Origin: Phocoena phocoena
Lineage: Eukaryota; Chordata; Mammalia; Artiodactyla; Phocoenidae
Assembly (NCBI RefSeq): GCF_963924675.1
Contig: NW_027077396.1
Span: forward strand, 870,074-934,073
DNA length: 64,000 nt
Reading direction: 5' to 3'
Under the pieces are notes generated by a model, which was given only the letters and a program-made list of their open reading frames with translations, searched no databases and was not told the DNA's origin. The position numbers and the translations under genes are program-made. Positions 26,687-41,790 of the stretch are shown piece by piece (position 1 is the stretch's first letter; each line of letters opens with the position of its first letter).

Positions 26687-27472
26687 CCCTTACCCGAAGC
26701 CTTACCCTAACCCGTCCCCTAATCCTAACCCATACGATAACACTAACCTGTACCCTAACACGTACGCTCACCCTAAACCGTTGTCATACACTAACCTGTC
26801 CCCTAAACTGTCCCCGTCCCCTAACCCTAACCCTAACCCTAACCCTAAACCTTACCCGAAGCCTTACCCTAACCCGTCCCCTAATCCTAACCCGTACGCT
26901 AACACTAACCCGTACCCTAACACGTACGCTCACCCTAAACCGTTGTCGTACAGTAACCTGTCCCCTAAACGGTCCCCGTCCCCTAACCCTAACCCTAAAC
27001 CTAACCCTAACCCTTACCCGAAGCGTTACCGTAAACCGTCCCTTAATCCTAACCCATACGATAACACTAAACCGTACCCTAACACGTACGCTCACCCTAA
27101 ACCGTTGTCGTACCCTAACCTGTCCGCTAAACCGTCCCCGTCCCCTAACCCTAACCCTAACCCTATCCCTAACCCTTACCCGAAGCCTTACCATAACCCG
27201 TCAACTAATCCTAACCAGTATGCTAACACTCACCCGTACACTAACGCGTACGCTCACCCTAAACCGTTGTCGTACACTAACCTGTCCCCTAAACCGTCCC
27301 CGTCCCCTAACCCTAACCCTAACCCTAACCCTAACCCTAACCCTTACCACAAGCCTTAACGTAACCCATCCCCTAATCCTAACCCATACGATAACACTAA
27401 CCCGTACCCTAACACGTACGCTCACCCTAAACCGTTGTCGTACCCTAACCTGTCCCCTAAACCGTCCCCGTC

Positions 27473-30400
27473 CCCTAACCCTAACCCTAACCCTAGCCCT
27501 AACCCTTACCCGAAAACTTACCCTAACCCGTCCCCTAATCCTAACCCGTACGCTAACACTAACCCGTACCCTAACACGTACGCTCACCCTAAACCGTTGT
27601 CGTACACTAACCTGTCCCCTAAACTGTCCCCGTCCCTGTCCCCGTACCCTAACCCTAACCCTAACCCTAATCCTTACCCGAAGCCTTACCCTAACCCGTC
27701 TCCTAATCCTAACCCTTACGATAACACTAACCCGTACCCTAACACGTACGCTTAACCTAAACCGTTGTCGTACACTAACCAGTCCACTAAACCGTCTCCG
27801 TCACCTAACCCTAACCCTAACCCTAACCCTAACCCTAACCCGAACCCTTAACCGAAGCCTTACCCTAAACCGTCCCCTAATCCTAACCCTCATGCTAACT
27901 CTAACCCGTACCCTAACTCGTACGCTCACCCTAAACCGTTGTCATACACTAACCTTTCCCCTAAACCTTCCCCGTTCCCTAAACCTAACCCTAACCCTAA
28001 CCCTAAACCTAACACTTACCCGAAACCTTACACTAAACCGTCCCCTAATCCTAAACCGTACGCTAACACTAAACCGTACCCTAACATGTACGCTCAACCT
28101 AAACCGTTGTCGTACCCTAACCCCTCCCCTAAACCGTCCCCGTCCCCTAACCCTAAACCTAACCCTAACCCTAACCCTTACCCGAAGCCTTACCCTAACC
28201 CGTCCCCTAATCCTAACCTGTACGCTAACACTAAAGCGTACCCTAACACATACGCACACCCTAAACCGTTGTCGTACACTAACCTGTCCCCTAAACCGTC
28301 CCCGTCTCCTAACCCTAACCCTAACCCTAACCCTAACCCTAACCCTTACCCGAAGCCTTACCCTAACCCGTCCTCTAATCCTAACCCATACGCTAACACT
28401 AACCCGTACCGTAACACGTACGCTCACCCTAAACCGTTGTCGTACCCTAACCTGTCCCCTAAACCGTCCCCGTCCCCTAACCCTAACCCTAACCCTAACC
28501 CTAACACCCGAAGCCTTACACTAACCCGTCCCCAAATCCTAACCCGTACGCTAACACTAACCCGTACCCTAACACGTACGCTCACCCTAAACCGTTGTCG
28601 TACCCTAACCTGTCCCCTAAACCGTCAACGTCCCCGAACCCTAACCCTAACCCTAACCCGAACCCTTACCGGAAGCCTTACCTTAATCCGTCCCCTAATC
28701 CTAACCCGTACGCTAACACTAACACGTACCCTAACATGTACGCTCACCCTAAAGCGTTGTCGTACCCTAACCTGTCCCCTAAACCGTCACCGTACCCTAA
28801 CCCTAAACCTAAACCTAACCCTAACCCGAAACCTTACCCGAAGCCTTACCCTAACCCGTCCCCAATCCTAACCCGTACGCTAACACTAACCCGTACCCTA
28901 ACACGTATGCTCACCCTAAACCGTTGTCGTACCCTAACCTGTCCCCTAAACCGTCGCCATCATCTAACCCTAACCCTAACCCTAACCCTAACCCTAACCC
29001 TTACCCAAAGCCTTACTCTAACCCATCCCCTAATCCTAACCCGTACGCTAACAGTAACCCGTACCCTAACACGTACGCTCACCCTAAACCATTGTCATAC
29101 CCTAACCAGTACCCTAAACCATCCCCGTCCCCTATCCCTATCCCTGACCCTAACCCTAACCCTTACCCGAAGCCTTATCCTAACCCGTCCCCTAATCCTA
29201 ACCCGTCAGCTAACACTAACCCATACCCTAAAAGGTACGCTCACCCTAAACCGTTGTCGTACCCTAACCTGTCCCCTAAACCGTCCCCGTCCCCTAACCC
29301 TAACCCTAACCCTAACCCTAACCCTTTCCCGAAGCCTTACACTAACCCATCCCCTAATCCTAACCCGTACGCTAACACTAAACCGTAGCCTAACACGTAC
29401 GCTCATCATAAACCGTTGTCGTACCATAACCTGTCCCCTAAACGGTCCCCGTCCCCTAACCCTAACCCTAACCATAACCCTAAACCTAACCCTTACCCGA
29501 GGCCTTATCCTAACCCGTCCCCTAATCCTAACCTGTACGCTAACACTAACCCGTACCCTAACACGTACGCTCACCCTAAATCGTTGTCGTACACTAACCT
29601 GTCCCCTAAACCATCCCCGTCCCCGTCCCCTAACCCTAACCCTAACCCTAACCCTTACCCGAAGCCTTACCCTAACCCGTCCCCTAATCCTAACCCGTTG
29701 GCTAACACTAACCCGTACACTAACACGTATGCTCACCTTAAACCGTTGTCGTACCCTAACCTGTCCCCTAAACCGTCCCCGTCCCCTAACCCTAACCCTA
29801 ACCCTAACCCTTACCCGAAGCCTTACACTAACCCGTCCCCTAATCCTAAACCGTACGCTAACACTAAACCGTACCCTAACACGTACGCTCACCCTAAACC
29901 GTTGTCGTACACTAACCTGTCCCCTAAACCGTCCCCGTCCCCTAACCCTAACCCTAACCCTAATCCTAACACTTACCCGAAGCCTTACCGTAACCCGTCC
30001 CCTAATCCTAACCTGTACGCTAACACTAAAGTGTACCCTAACACATACGCACACCCTAAACCGTTGTCGTACACTAACCTGTCCCCTAAACCGTCCCCGT
30101 CTCCTAACCCTAACCCTAACCCTAAACCTAACCCTATCCCTTACCTGAAGCCTTACCCTAACCCGTCCTCTAATCCTAACCCGTACGCTAACACTAACCG
30201 GTACCCTAACACGTACGCTCACCCTAAAACGTTGTCGTACCCTAACCTGTCCCCTAAAACGTCCCCGTCCCCTAACCCTAACCCTAACCCTAACCCTTAC
30301 CCGAAGCCTTACACTAACCCATCCCCTAATCCTAACCCGTACGCTAACACTAACCCGTACCCTAACACGTACGCTCACCCTAAACCGTTGTCGTACACTA

Positions 30401-33400
30401 ACCTGTCCCCTAAACCGTCCCCGTCCCCTAACCCTAACCCTAACCCTAACCCAAACCCTAACCCTTACCCGAAGCCTTACCCTAACCCTTCCCCTAATCC
30501 TAACCCATACGATAACACTAACCTGTACCCTAACACGTACGCTCACCCTAAACCGTTGTCATACACTAACCTGTCCCCTAACCCGTCCCCTTCCCCGTCC
30601 CCTAACCCTAACCCTAACCGTAACCCTAACCCTTACCCGAAGCCTTACCCTAACCCGTCCCCTAATCCTAAACCATACTCTAACACTAACCCGTACCCTA
30701 ACACGTACACTCACCCTAAATCGTTGTCGTACCCTAACCTGTCCCGTAAACCGTCCCTGTCCCCTAACCCTAACCCTAACCCTAACCCTAACCCTTACCC
30801 GAAGCCTTACCCTAACCCATCCCCTAATCCTAACCCGTATGATAACACTAACCCGTAGCCTAACACTTACGCTCACCATAAACCGTTGTCGTATCATAAC
30901 CTGTCCCCTAAACGGTCCCCGTCCCCTAACCCTAACCCTAACCCTAACCCTAACCCTGTCCCTTACCCGAAGCCTTACCCTAACCCGTCCCCTAATCCTA
31001 ACCCGTACGCTAACACTAAACCGTACCCTAACACATACGCACACCCTAAACCGTAGTCGTACACTAACCTGTCCCCTAAACCGTCCCCGTCTCCTAACCC
31101 TAACCCTAACCCTAACCCTTACCCTAACACTTACCCGAAGCCTTACCCTAACACGTCCTCTAATCCTAACCTGTACGCTAACACTAACCCGTACCCTAAC
31201 ACGTACGCTCACCTTAAACCGTTGTCGTACCCTAACCTGTCCCCTAAACCGTCCCCGTCCCCTAACCCTAACCCTAACCCTAACCCTTACCCGAAGCCTT
31301 ACCCTAACCCGTCCCCTAATCCTAACCCGTACGCTAACACTAACCCGTACCCTAACACGTACGCTCACCCTAAACCGTTGTCGTACACTAACCTGTCCCC
31401 TAAACCGTCTCCGTCCCCTAACCCTAACCCTAACCCTAACACTCACCCTAACCCGAACGCTTACCCGAAGCCTTACCCTAAACCGTCCCCTAATCCTAAC
31501 CCTCATGCTAACTCTAACCCATACCCTAACACGTACGCTCACCCTAAACCGTTGTCGTACACTAACGTTTCCCCTAAACCGTCCCCGTCCCCTAACCCTA
31601 ACCCTAACACTTACCCGAAGCCTTACACTAACCCGTCCCCTAATCCTAAACCGTACGCTAACACTAAACCGTACCCTAACACGTACGCTCACCCTAAACC
31701 GTTGTCTTACCGTAACCCATCCCCTAAACCGTCCCCGACCCCTAACCCTAAACCTAACCCTAACGCTAACCCTTACCCGAAGCCTTACCGTAACCCGTCC
31801 CCTAATCCTAACCCGTACGCTAACACTAAAGCGTACCCTAACACATACGCACACCCTAAACCGTTGTCGTACACTAACCTGTCCCCTAAATCGTCCCCGT
31901 CTCCTAACCCTAACCCTAACCCTAACCCTAACCCTTACCCGAAGCCTTTCCCTAACCCGTCCTCTAATCCTAACCTGTACGCTAACACTAACCCGTACCC
32001 TAACACGTACGCTCACCCTAAACCGTTGTCGTACCCTAACCTGTCCCCTAAAACGTCCCCGTCCCCTAACCCTAACCCTAACCCTAACCCTTACCCGAAG
32101 CCTAACACTAACCCATCCCCTAATCCTAACCCGTACGCTAACCCTAACCCGTACCCTAACACGTACGCTCACCCTAAACCGTTGTCGTACACTAACCTGT
32201 CCCCTAAACTGTCCCCATCCCCTAACCCTAAACCTAACCCTAACCCAAACCCTAAACCTTACCCGAAGCCTTACCCTAACCCTTCCCCTAATCCTAACCC
32301 ATACGATAACACTAACCCGTACCCTAACACGTACGGTCACCCTAAACCGTTGTCATACACTAACCTGTCCCCTAAACCGTCCCTGTCCCCTAACCCTAAC
32401 CCTAACCCTAGCCCTAACACTTACCCGAAGCCTTACCCTAACCCGTCCCCTAATCCTAACCCGTACGCTAACACTAACCCGTACCCTAACACGTACGCTC
32501 ACCATAAACCTTTGTCGTACCCTAACCTATCCCCTAAACCGACCCCGTCCCCGTCCCCTAACCCTAACCCTAACCGTAACCCTAACCCTTACCCGAAGCC
32601 TTACCCTAACCCGTCCCCTAATCCTAAAACATACACTAACACTAACCCGTACCCTAACACGTACGCTCAATCTAAACCATTGTCGTACCCTAACCTGTAC
32701 CCTAAACCATCCCTGTCCCCTATCCCTAACCCTAACCCTAACCCTAACCCTTACCCGAAGCCTTACACTAACCCATCCCCTAATCCTAACCCGTACGCTA
32801 ACCCTAACCGTACCCTAACACGTACGCTTACCCTAAACCGTTGTCGTACCCTAACCTGTCCCGTAAACCGTCCCCGTCCCCTAACCCTAACCCTAACCCT
32901 AACCCTAACACCCGAAGCCTTACCCTAACCCGTCCCCTAATCCTAACCCGTACGCTAACACTAACCCATACCCTAACACGTACGCTCACCCTAAACCGTT
33001 GTCGTACCCTAACCTGTCCCCTAAACCGTCAACGTCCCCGAACCCTAACCCTAACCCTAACCCGAACCCTTACCGGAAGCCTTACCCTAATCCGTTCCCT
33101 AATCCTAACCCGTACGCTAACACTAACACGTACCCTAACATGTACGCTCACCCTAAAGCGTTGTCGTACCCTAACCTGTCCCCTAAACCGTCACCGTACC
33201 CTAACCCTAAACCTAAACCTAACCCTAACCCGAAACCTTACCCGAAGCCTTACCCTAACCCGTCCCCAACCCTAACCCGTACGCTAACACTAACCCGTAC
33301 CCTAACACGTACGCTCACCCTAAACCGTTGTCGTACCCTAACCTGTCCCCTAAACCGTCGCCATCATCTAACCCTAACCCTAACCCTAAACCTAACCCTA

Positions 33401-33856
33401 ACCCTTACCCAAAGCCTTACTCTAACCCATCCCATAATCCTAAACCGTACGCTAACCCTAACCGTACCCTAACACGTACGCTCACCCTAAACCATTGTCA
33501 TACCCTAACCAGTACCCTAAACCATCCCCGTCCCCTATCCCTAACACTAACCCTAACCCTAACCCTTACCCGAAGCCATACCCTAACCCGTCCCCTAATC
33601 CTAACCCGTCAGCTAACACTAACCCATACCCTAAAAGGTACGCTCACCCTAAACCGTTGTCGTACCCTAACCTGTCCCCTAAACCGTCCCCGTCCCCTAA
33701 CCCTAACCCTAACCCTAACCCTAACCCTTTCCCGAAGCCTTACCCTAACCCATCCCCTAATCCTAACCCGTACGCTAACACTAACCCGTAGCCTAACACG
33801 TACGCTCATCATAAACCGTTGTCGTACCATAACATGTCCCCTAAACGGTCCCCGTC
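27473..33856. repeat. 6.4-kb tandem duplication, first copy
   Basis: The copy begins in the (CCCTAA)3 tract at 27473-27490, which is followed by CCCTAGCCCTAACC and CCCGAAAACTTACC. It ends in the (CCCTAA)6 tract at 33857-33892, which is followed by the same sequence, so the breakpoints are tract to tract. Its part 27652-31120 is the second copy of block AB from 4272-7740. Phase losses occur at 28501-28510 (4 bp), 28863, 32808-32812, 32905-32914 (4 bp), 33266-33270 and near 33459. About 38 monomers. Confidence 0.9.
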
Positions 33857-36800
33857 CCCTAACCCTAACCCTAACCCTAACCCTAACCCTAACCCTAGCC
33901 CTAACCCTTACCCGAAAACTTACCCTAACCCGTCCCCTAATCCTAACCCGTACGCTAACACTAACCCGTACCCTAACACGTACGCTCACCCTAAACCGTT
34001 GTCGTACACTAACCTGTCCCCTAAATTGTCCCCGTCCCTGTCCCCGTACCCTAACCCTAACCCTAACCCTAATCCTTACCCGAAGCCTTACCCTAACCCG
34101 TCTCCTAATCCTAACCCTTACGATAACACTAACCCGTACCCTAACACGTACGCTTACCCTAAACCGTTGTCGTACACTAACCAGTCCACTAAACCGTCTC
34201 CGTCACCTAACCCTAACCCTAACCCTAACCCTAACCCTAACCCGAACCCTTAACCGAAGCCTTACCCTAAACCGTCCCCTAATCCTAACCCTCATGCTAA
34301 CTCTAACCCGTACCCTAACTCGTACGCTCACCCTAAACCGTTGTCATACACTAACCTTTCCCCTAAACCTTCCCCGTTCCCTAAACCTAACCCTAACCCT
34401 AACCCTAAACCTAACACTTACCCGAAACCTTACACTAAACCGTCCCCTAATCCTAAACCGTACGCTAACACTAAACCGTACCCTAACATGTACGCTCAAC
34501 CTAAACCGTTGTCGTACCCTAACCCCTCCCCTAAACCGTCCCCGTCCCCTAACCCTAAACCTAACCCTAACCCTAACCCTTACCCGAAGCCTTACCCTAA
34601 CCCGTCCCCTAATCCTAACCCGTACGCTAACACTAAAGCGTACCCTAACACATACGCACACCCTAAACCGTTGTCGTACACTAACCTGTCCCCTAAACCG
34701 TCCCCGTCTCCTAACCCTAACCCTAACCCTAACCCTAACCCTAACCCTTACCCGAAGCCTTACCCTAACCCGTCCTCTAATCCTAACCCATACGCTAACA
34801 CTAACCCGTACCGTAACACGTACGCTCACCCTAAACCGTTGTCGTACCCTAACCTGTCCCCTAAACCGTCCCCGTCCCCTAACCCTAACCCTAACCCTAA
34901 CCCTAACACCCGAAGCCTTACACTAACCCGTCCCCAAATCCTAACCCGTACGCTAACACTAACCCGTACCCTAACACGTACGCTCACCCTAAACCGTTGT
35001 CGTACCCTAAACTGTCCCCTAAACCGTCAACGTCCCCGAACCCTAACCCTAACCCTAACCCGAACCCTTACCGGAAGCCTTACCTTAATCCGTCCCCTAA
35101 TCCTAACCCGTACGCTAACACTAACACGTACCCTAACATGTACGCTCACCCTAAAGCGTTGTCGTACCCTAACCTGTCCCCTAAACCGTCACCGTACCCT
35201 AACCCTAAACCTAAACCTAACCCTAACCCGAAACCTTACCCGAAGCCTTACCCTAACCCGTCCCCAATCCTAACCCGTACGCTAACACTAACCCGTACCC
35301 TAACACGTATGCTCACCCTAAACCGTTGTCGTACCCTAACCTGTCCCCTAAACCGTCGCCATCATCTAACCCTAACCCTAACCCTAACCCTAACCCTTAC
35401 CCAAAGCCTTACTCTAACCCATCCCCTAATCCTAACCCGTACGCTAACAGTAACCCGTACCCTAACACGTACGCTCACCCTAAACCATTGTCATACCCTA
35501 ACCAGTACCCTAAACCATCCCCGTCCCCTATCCCTATCCCTGACCCTAACCCTAACCCTTACCCGAAGCCTTATCCTAACCCGTCCCCTAATCCTAACCC
35601 GTCAGCTAACACTAACCCATACCCTAAAAGGTACGCTCACCCTAAACCGTTGTCGTACCCTAACCTGTCCCCTAAACCGTCCCCGTCCCCTAACCCTAAC
35701 CCTAACCATAACCCTAAACCTAACCCTTACCCGAGGCCTTATCCTAACCCGTCCCCTAATCCTAACCTGTACGCTAACACTAACCCGTACCCTAACACGT
35801 ACGCTCACCCTAAATCGTTGTCGTACACTAACCTGTCCCCTAAACCATCCCCGTCCCCGTCCCCTAACCCTAACCCTAACCCTAACCCTTACCCGAAGCC
35901 TTACCCTAACCCGTCCCCTAATCCTAACCCGTTGGCTAACACTAACCCGTACACTAACACGTATGCTCACCTTAAACCGTTGTCGTACCCTAACCTGTCC
36001 CCTAAACCGTCCCCGTCCCCTAACCCTAACCCTAACCCTAACCCTTACCCGAAGCCTTACACTAACCCGTCCCCTAATCCTAAACCGTACGCTAACACTA
36101 AACCGTACCCTAACACGTACGCTCACCCTAAACCGTTGTCGTACACTAACCTGTCCCCTAAACCGTCCCCGTCCCCTAACCCTAACCCTAACCCTAATCC
36201 TAACACTTACCCGAAGCCTTACCGTAACCCGTCCCCTAATCCTAACCTGTACGCTAACACTAAAGTGTACCCTAACACATACGCACACCCTAAACCGTTG
36301 TCGTACACTAACCTGTCCCCTAAACCGTCCCCGTCTCCTAACCCTAACCCTAACCCTAAACCTAACCCTATCCCTTACCTGAAGCCTTACCCTAACCCGT
36401 CCTCTAATCCTAACCCGTACGCTAACACTAACCGGTACCCTAACACGTACGCTCACCCTAAAACGTTGTCGTACCCTAACCTGTCCCCTAAAACGTCCCC
36501 GTCCCCTAACCCTAACCCTAACCCTAACCCTTACCCGAAGCCTTTCACTAACCCATCCCCTAATCCTAACCCGTACGCTAACACTAACCCGTACCCTAAC
36601 ACGTACGCTCACCCTAAACCGTTGTCGTACACTAACCTGTCCCCTAAACCGTCCCCGTCCCCTAACCCTAACCCTAACCCTAACCCAAACCCTAACCCTT
36701 ACCCGAAGCCTTACCCTAACCCTTCCCCTAATCCTAACCCATACGATAACACTAACCTGTACCCTAACACGTACGCTCACCCTAAACCGTTGTCATACAC

Positions 36801-39623
36801 TAACCTGTCCCCTAAACCGTCCCCTTCCCCGTCCCCTAACCCTAACCCTAACCGTAACCCTAACCCTTACCCGAAGCCTTACCCTAACCCGTCCCCTAAT
36901 CCTAAACCATACTCTAACACTAACCCGTACCCTAACACGTACACTCACCCTAAATCGTTGTCGTACCCTAACCTGTCCCGTAAACCGTCCCTGTCCCCTA
37001 ACCCTAACCCTAACCCTAACCATAACCCTTACCCGAAGCCTTACCCTAACCCATCCCCTAATCCTAACCCGTATGATAACACTAACCCGTAGCCTAACAC
37101 TTACGCTCACCATAAACCGTTGTCGTATCATAACCTGTCCCCTAAACGGTCCCCGTCCCCTAACCCTAACCCTAACCCTAACCCTAACCCTGTCCCTTAC
37201 CCGAAGCCTTACCCTAACCCGTCCCCTAATCCTAACCCGTACGCTAACACTAAACCGTACCCTAACACATACGCACACCCTAAACCGTAGTCGTACACTA
37301 ACCTGTCCCCTAAACCGTCCCCGTCTCCTAACCCTAACCCTAACCCTAACCCTTACCCTAACACTTACCCGAAGCCTTACCCTAACACGTCCTCTAATCC
37401 TAACCTGTACGCTAACACTAACCCGTACCCTAACACGTACGCTCACCTTAAACCGTTGTCGTACCCTAACCTGTCCCCTAAACCGTCCCCGTCCCCTAAC
37501 CCTAACCCTAACCCTAACCCTTACCCGAAGCCTTACCCTAACCCGTCCCCTAATCCTAACCCGTACGCTAACACTAACCCGTACCCTAACACGTACGCTC
37601 ACCCTAAACCGTTGTCGTACACTAACCTGTCCCCTAAACCGTCTCCGTCCCCTAACCCTAACCCTAACCCTAACACTCACCCTAACCCGAACGCTTACCC
37701 GAAGCCTTACCCTAAACCGTCCCCTAATCCTAACCCTCATGCTAACTCTAACCCATACCCTAACACGTACGCTCACCCTAAACCGTTGTCTTACCGTAAC
37801 CCATCCCCTAAACCGTCCCCGTCCCCTAACCCTAAACCTAACCCTAACGCTAACCCTTACCCGAAGCCTTACCGTAACCCGTCCCCTAATCCTAACCCGT
37901 ACGCTAACACTAAAGCGTACCCTAACACATACGCACACCCTAAACCGTTGTCGTACACTAACCTGTCCCCTAAACTGTCCCCATCCCCTAACCCTAACCC
38001 TAACCCTAACCCAAACCCTAAACCTTACCCGAAGCCTTACCCTAACCCTTCCCCTAATCCTAACCCATACGATAACACTAACCCGTACCCTAACACGTAC
38101 GGTCACCCTAAACCGTTGTCATACACTAACCTGTCCCCTAAACCGTCCCTGTCCCCTAACCCTAACCCTAACCCTAGCCCTAACACTTACCCGAAGCCTT
38201 ACCCTAACCCGTCCCCTAATCCTAACCCGTACGCTAACACTAACCCGTACCCTAACACGTACGCTCACCATAAACCTTTGTCGTACCCTAACCTATCCCC
38301 TAAACCGACCCCGTCCCCGTCCCCTAACCCTAACCCTAACCGTAACCCTAACCCTTACCCGAAGCCTTACCCTAACCCGTCCCCTAATCCTAAAACATAC
38401 ACTAACACTAACCCGTACCCTAACACGTACGCTCAATCTAAACCATTGTCGTACCCTAACCTGTACCCTAAACCATCCCTGTCCCCTATCCCTAACCCTA
38501 ACCCTAACCCTAACCCTTACCCGAAGCCTTACACTAACCCATCCCCTAATCCTAACCCGTACGCTAACCCTAACCGTACCCTAACACGTACGCTCACCCT
38601 AAACCGTTGTCGTACCCTAACCTGTCCCGTAAACCGTCCCCGTCCCCTAACCCTAACCCTAACCCTAACCCTAACACCCGAAGCCTTACCCTAACCCGTC
38701 CCCTAATCCTAACCCGTACGCTAACACTAACCCGTACCCTAACACGTACGCTCACCCTAAACCGTTGTCGTACCCTAACCTGTCCCCTAAACCGTCAACG
38801 TCCCCGAACCCTAACCCTAACCCTAACCCGAACCCTTACCGGAAGCCTTACCCTAATCCGTTCCCTAATCCTAACCCGTACGCTAACACTAACACGTACC
38901 CTAACATGTACGCTCACCCTAAAGCGTTGTCGTACCCTAACCTGTCCCCTAAACCGTCACCGTACCCTAACCCTAAACCTAAACCTAACCCTAACCCGAA
39001 ACCTTACCCGAAGCCTTACCCTAACCCGTCCCCAATCCTAACCCGTACGCTAACACTAACCCGTACCCTAACACGTACGCTCACCCTAAACCGTTGTCGT
39101 ACCCTAACCTGTCCCCTAAACCGTCGCCATCATCTAACCCTAACCCTAACCCTAAACCTAACCCTAACCCTTACCCAAAGCCTTACTCTAACCCATCCCA
39201 TAATCCTAAACCGTACGCTAACCCTAACCCGTACCCTAACACGTACGCTCACCCTAAACCATTGTCATACCCTAACCAGTACCCTAAACCATCCCCGTCC
39301 CCTATCCCTAACACTAACCCTAACCCTAACCCTTACCCGAAGCCATACCCTAACCCGTCCCCTAATCCTAACCCGTCAGCTAACACTAACCCATACCCTA
39401 AAAGGTACGCTCACCCTAAACCGTTGTCGTACCCTAACCTGTCCCCTAAACCGTCCCCGTCCCCTAACCCTAACCCTAACCCTAACCCTAACCCTTTCCC
39501 GAAGCCTTACCCTAACCCATCCCCTAATCCTAACCCGTACGCTAACACTAACCCGTAGCCTAACACGTACGCTCATCATAAACCGTTGTCGTACCATAAC
39601 ATGTCCCCTAAACGGTCCCCGTC
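33857..39623. repeat. 6.4-kb tandem duplication, second copy with whole-monomer losses
   Basis: Offset to the first copy starts at 6,402 bp, drops to 6,396 (one tail hexamer lost near 35.38 kb) and then to 6,234 (one 162-bp monomer lost in the tail near 35.70 kb). It then drops to 5,766 through loss of 468 bp, about three monomers, in two steps near 37.78 and 37.98 kb. Late in the copy it becomes 5,767 because the one-base loss at 33459 is absent here. The losses are exact monomer or hexamer multiples joined in frame with the repeat. The rest of the copy differs by sparse substitutions. Confidence 0.9.
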
Positions 39624-39671
39624 CCCTAACCCTAACCCTAACCCTAACCCTAACCCTAACCCTAACCCTAA
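39624..39671. repeat. Pure (CCCTAA)8 tract at a duplication edge
   Basis: Eight perfect hexamers run from the GTCCCC motif to CCCTTACCCGAGG. The tract is one of the longest pure runs I measured. It is also where the similarity between the two copies of the 6.4-kb tandem duplication ends, so it is a likely recombination site. Confidence 0.9.
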
Positions 39672-41790
39672 CCCTTACCCGAGGCCTTACCCTAACCCGT
39701 CCCCTAAACCTAACCCGTACGCTAACCCTAAACCGTACCCTAAAACATATGCACACCCTAAACCGTTGTCGTACACTAACCTGTCCCCTAAACCGTCCCC
39801 GTCTCCTAACCCTAACCCTAACCCTAACCCTAACCCTAACCCATACCCGAAGCCTTACCCTAACCCGTCCCCTAATCCTAAACCGTATGCTAACTCTAAC
39901 CCGTACCCTAACACGTACGCTCACCCTAAACTGTTGTCCTACCCTAACCTGTCCCCTAAACCGTCCCCGTTCCCTAACCCTAACCCTAACCCTAACCTTA
40001 ACCCTAACCCTTATCCGAAGCCTTACCCTAACCCGTCCCCTAATCCTAACCCGTACGCTAAAACTAACCCGTACCCTAACACGTACGCTCACCCTAAATC
40101 ATTGTCGTACCCTAACCTGTCCCCTTAACGGTCCCCGTCCCCAACCCTAACCCTAACCCTAACCCTATCCCTTACCCGAAGCCTTATCCTAACCCGTTGC
40201 CTAATCCTAACCCGTACGCTAACAGTAACCCGTACCCTAACACGTACGCTCACCCTAAACCGTTGTCGTACCCTAACCTGTCCCCTAAACCGTCACCGTC
40301 CCCTAGCCCTAACCCTAACCCTAACCCTAACCCGAACCATTACCCGAAGCCTTACCCTAACCCGTCCCCTAATCCTTACCCGAACGCAAACACTAATCCA
40401 TACCCTAACACGTACGCTCACCCAAAACCGTTGTCGTGCCTTAAACTGTCCCCTAAACCGTCCCCGTCCCCTAACCCTAACCCTAACCCTAACGCTTACC
40501 CGAAGCATTACCCTACCCCGTCCCATAATCCTAAACCGTATGCTAACTCTAACCCATACCCTAACACGTACGCTCACCCTAAACCGTTGTCGTACCCTAA
40601 CCTGTCCCCTAAACCGTCCCCGTTCACTAACCCTAACCCTAACCCTAACCCTAACCCTAACCCTAACCCTTCCCCGAAGCCTTACCCTAACCCATTCCGT
40701 AATCCTAACCCGTACGCTAACACTAAACGGTACCCTAACACGTACACTCAAGCTAAACATTTGTCGTACACTAACCTGTCCCCTAAACCGTCGCCGTCCC
40801 CTAACCCTAACCCTAACCCTAACCCTAACCCTAACCCTTACCTGAAGCCTTACCCTAACCCGTCCCTGAATCCTAACCCGTACGCTAACACTAACCCGTA
40901 CCCTAACACGTACGTTCACCCTAAACCATTGTCGTACACTAACCTGTCCCCTAAACCATCCCTGTCCCCTAACCCTAACCCTAATCCTAACCCTAACCCT
41001 AAACCTTACCCAAAGCCTTACCCTATACCGTCCCCTAAACCTAACACATACGCTAAGACTAACCCGTACCCTAACACGTACGCTCACACTAAACCGTTCT
41101 CTTACCCGAACCTGTCCCCTAAACCGTCCCCGTCCCCTAACCCTAACGCTAACCCTAACCCTAACCCTTACCCGAAGCCTTACCCTAACCCGTCCCCTAA
41201 TACTAACCCGTATTCTAACTCTAATCCGTACCCTAACACGTACGCTCATCCTAAACCATTGTCGTACCCTAACCTGTCCCTTAAACCGTCCCCATCCCCT
41301 AACCCTAACCCTAACCCTAACCCTAACCCTAAACCTTACCCGAAGCCTTACCCTAACCCGTCCCCTAATCCAAACCCGTACGCTAACAATAACCCGTACC
41401 CTAACACGTACGCTCACCCTAAACCGTTGTCGTACACTAACCTGTCCCCTAAACCGTCCCCATTCCCGTCCCCTAACCCTAACCGTAACCGTAACACTTA
41501 CCCGAAACCTTACCCTAACCCGTCCCATAAGCCTAACCCGTACGCTAACACTAACACATACCCTAACACGTACGCTCACCCTAAACCGTTTTCGTACACT
41601 AAGCTGTCCCCTAAACCGTCCCCGTCCCCTAACGCTAACCCTAAACCTAACCCTAACCCTTACCCGAAGCCTTACCCTAACCCGTCCCCTAATCCTAACC
41701 CGTACGCTAACCATAACCAGTACCCTAACACGTACGCTCACCCTAAACCGTTGTCGTACCCTAACCTGTCCCCTAAACCGTCCCCGTCTC

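Larger units (their letters stand above)
25931..27472. repeat. Array segment between higher-order region and 6.4-kb duplication
   Basis: About nine monomers, including the longest one measured (26507-26686). A phase loss of one base lies at 26004-26008 (CTCAA between two CCCTAA). Part of it near 26.70-27.05 kb resembles the CATACGATAACAC monomer series of 20.2-20.6 and 24.5-24.9 kb. No other feature is seen. Confidence 0.85.
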
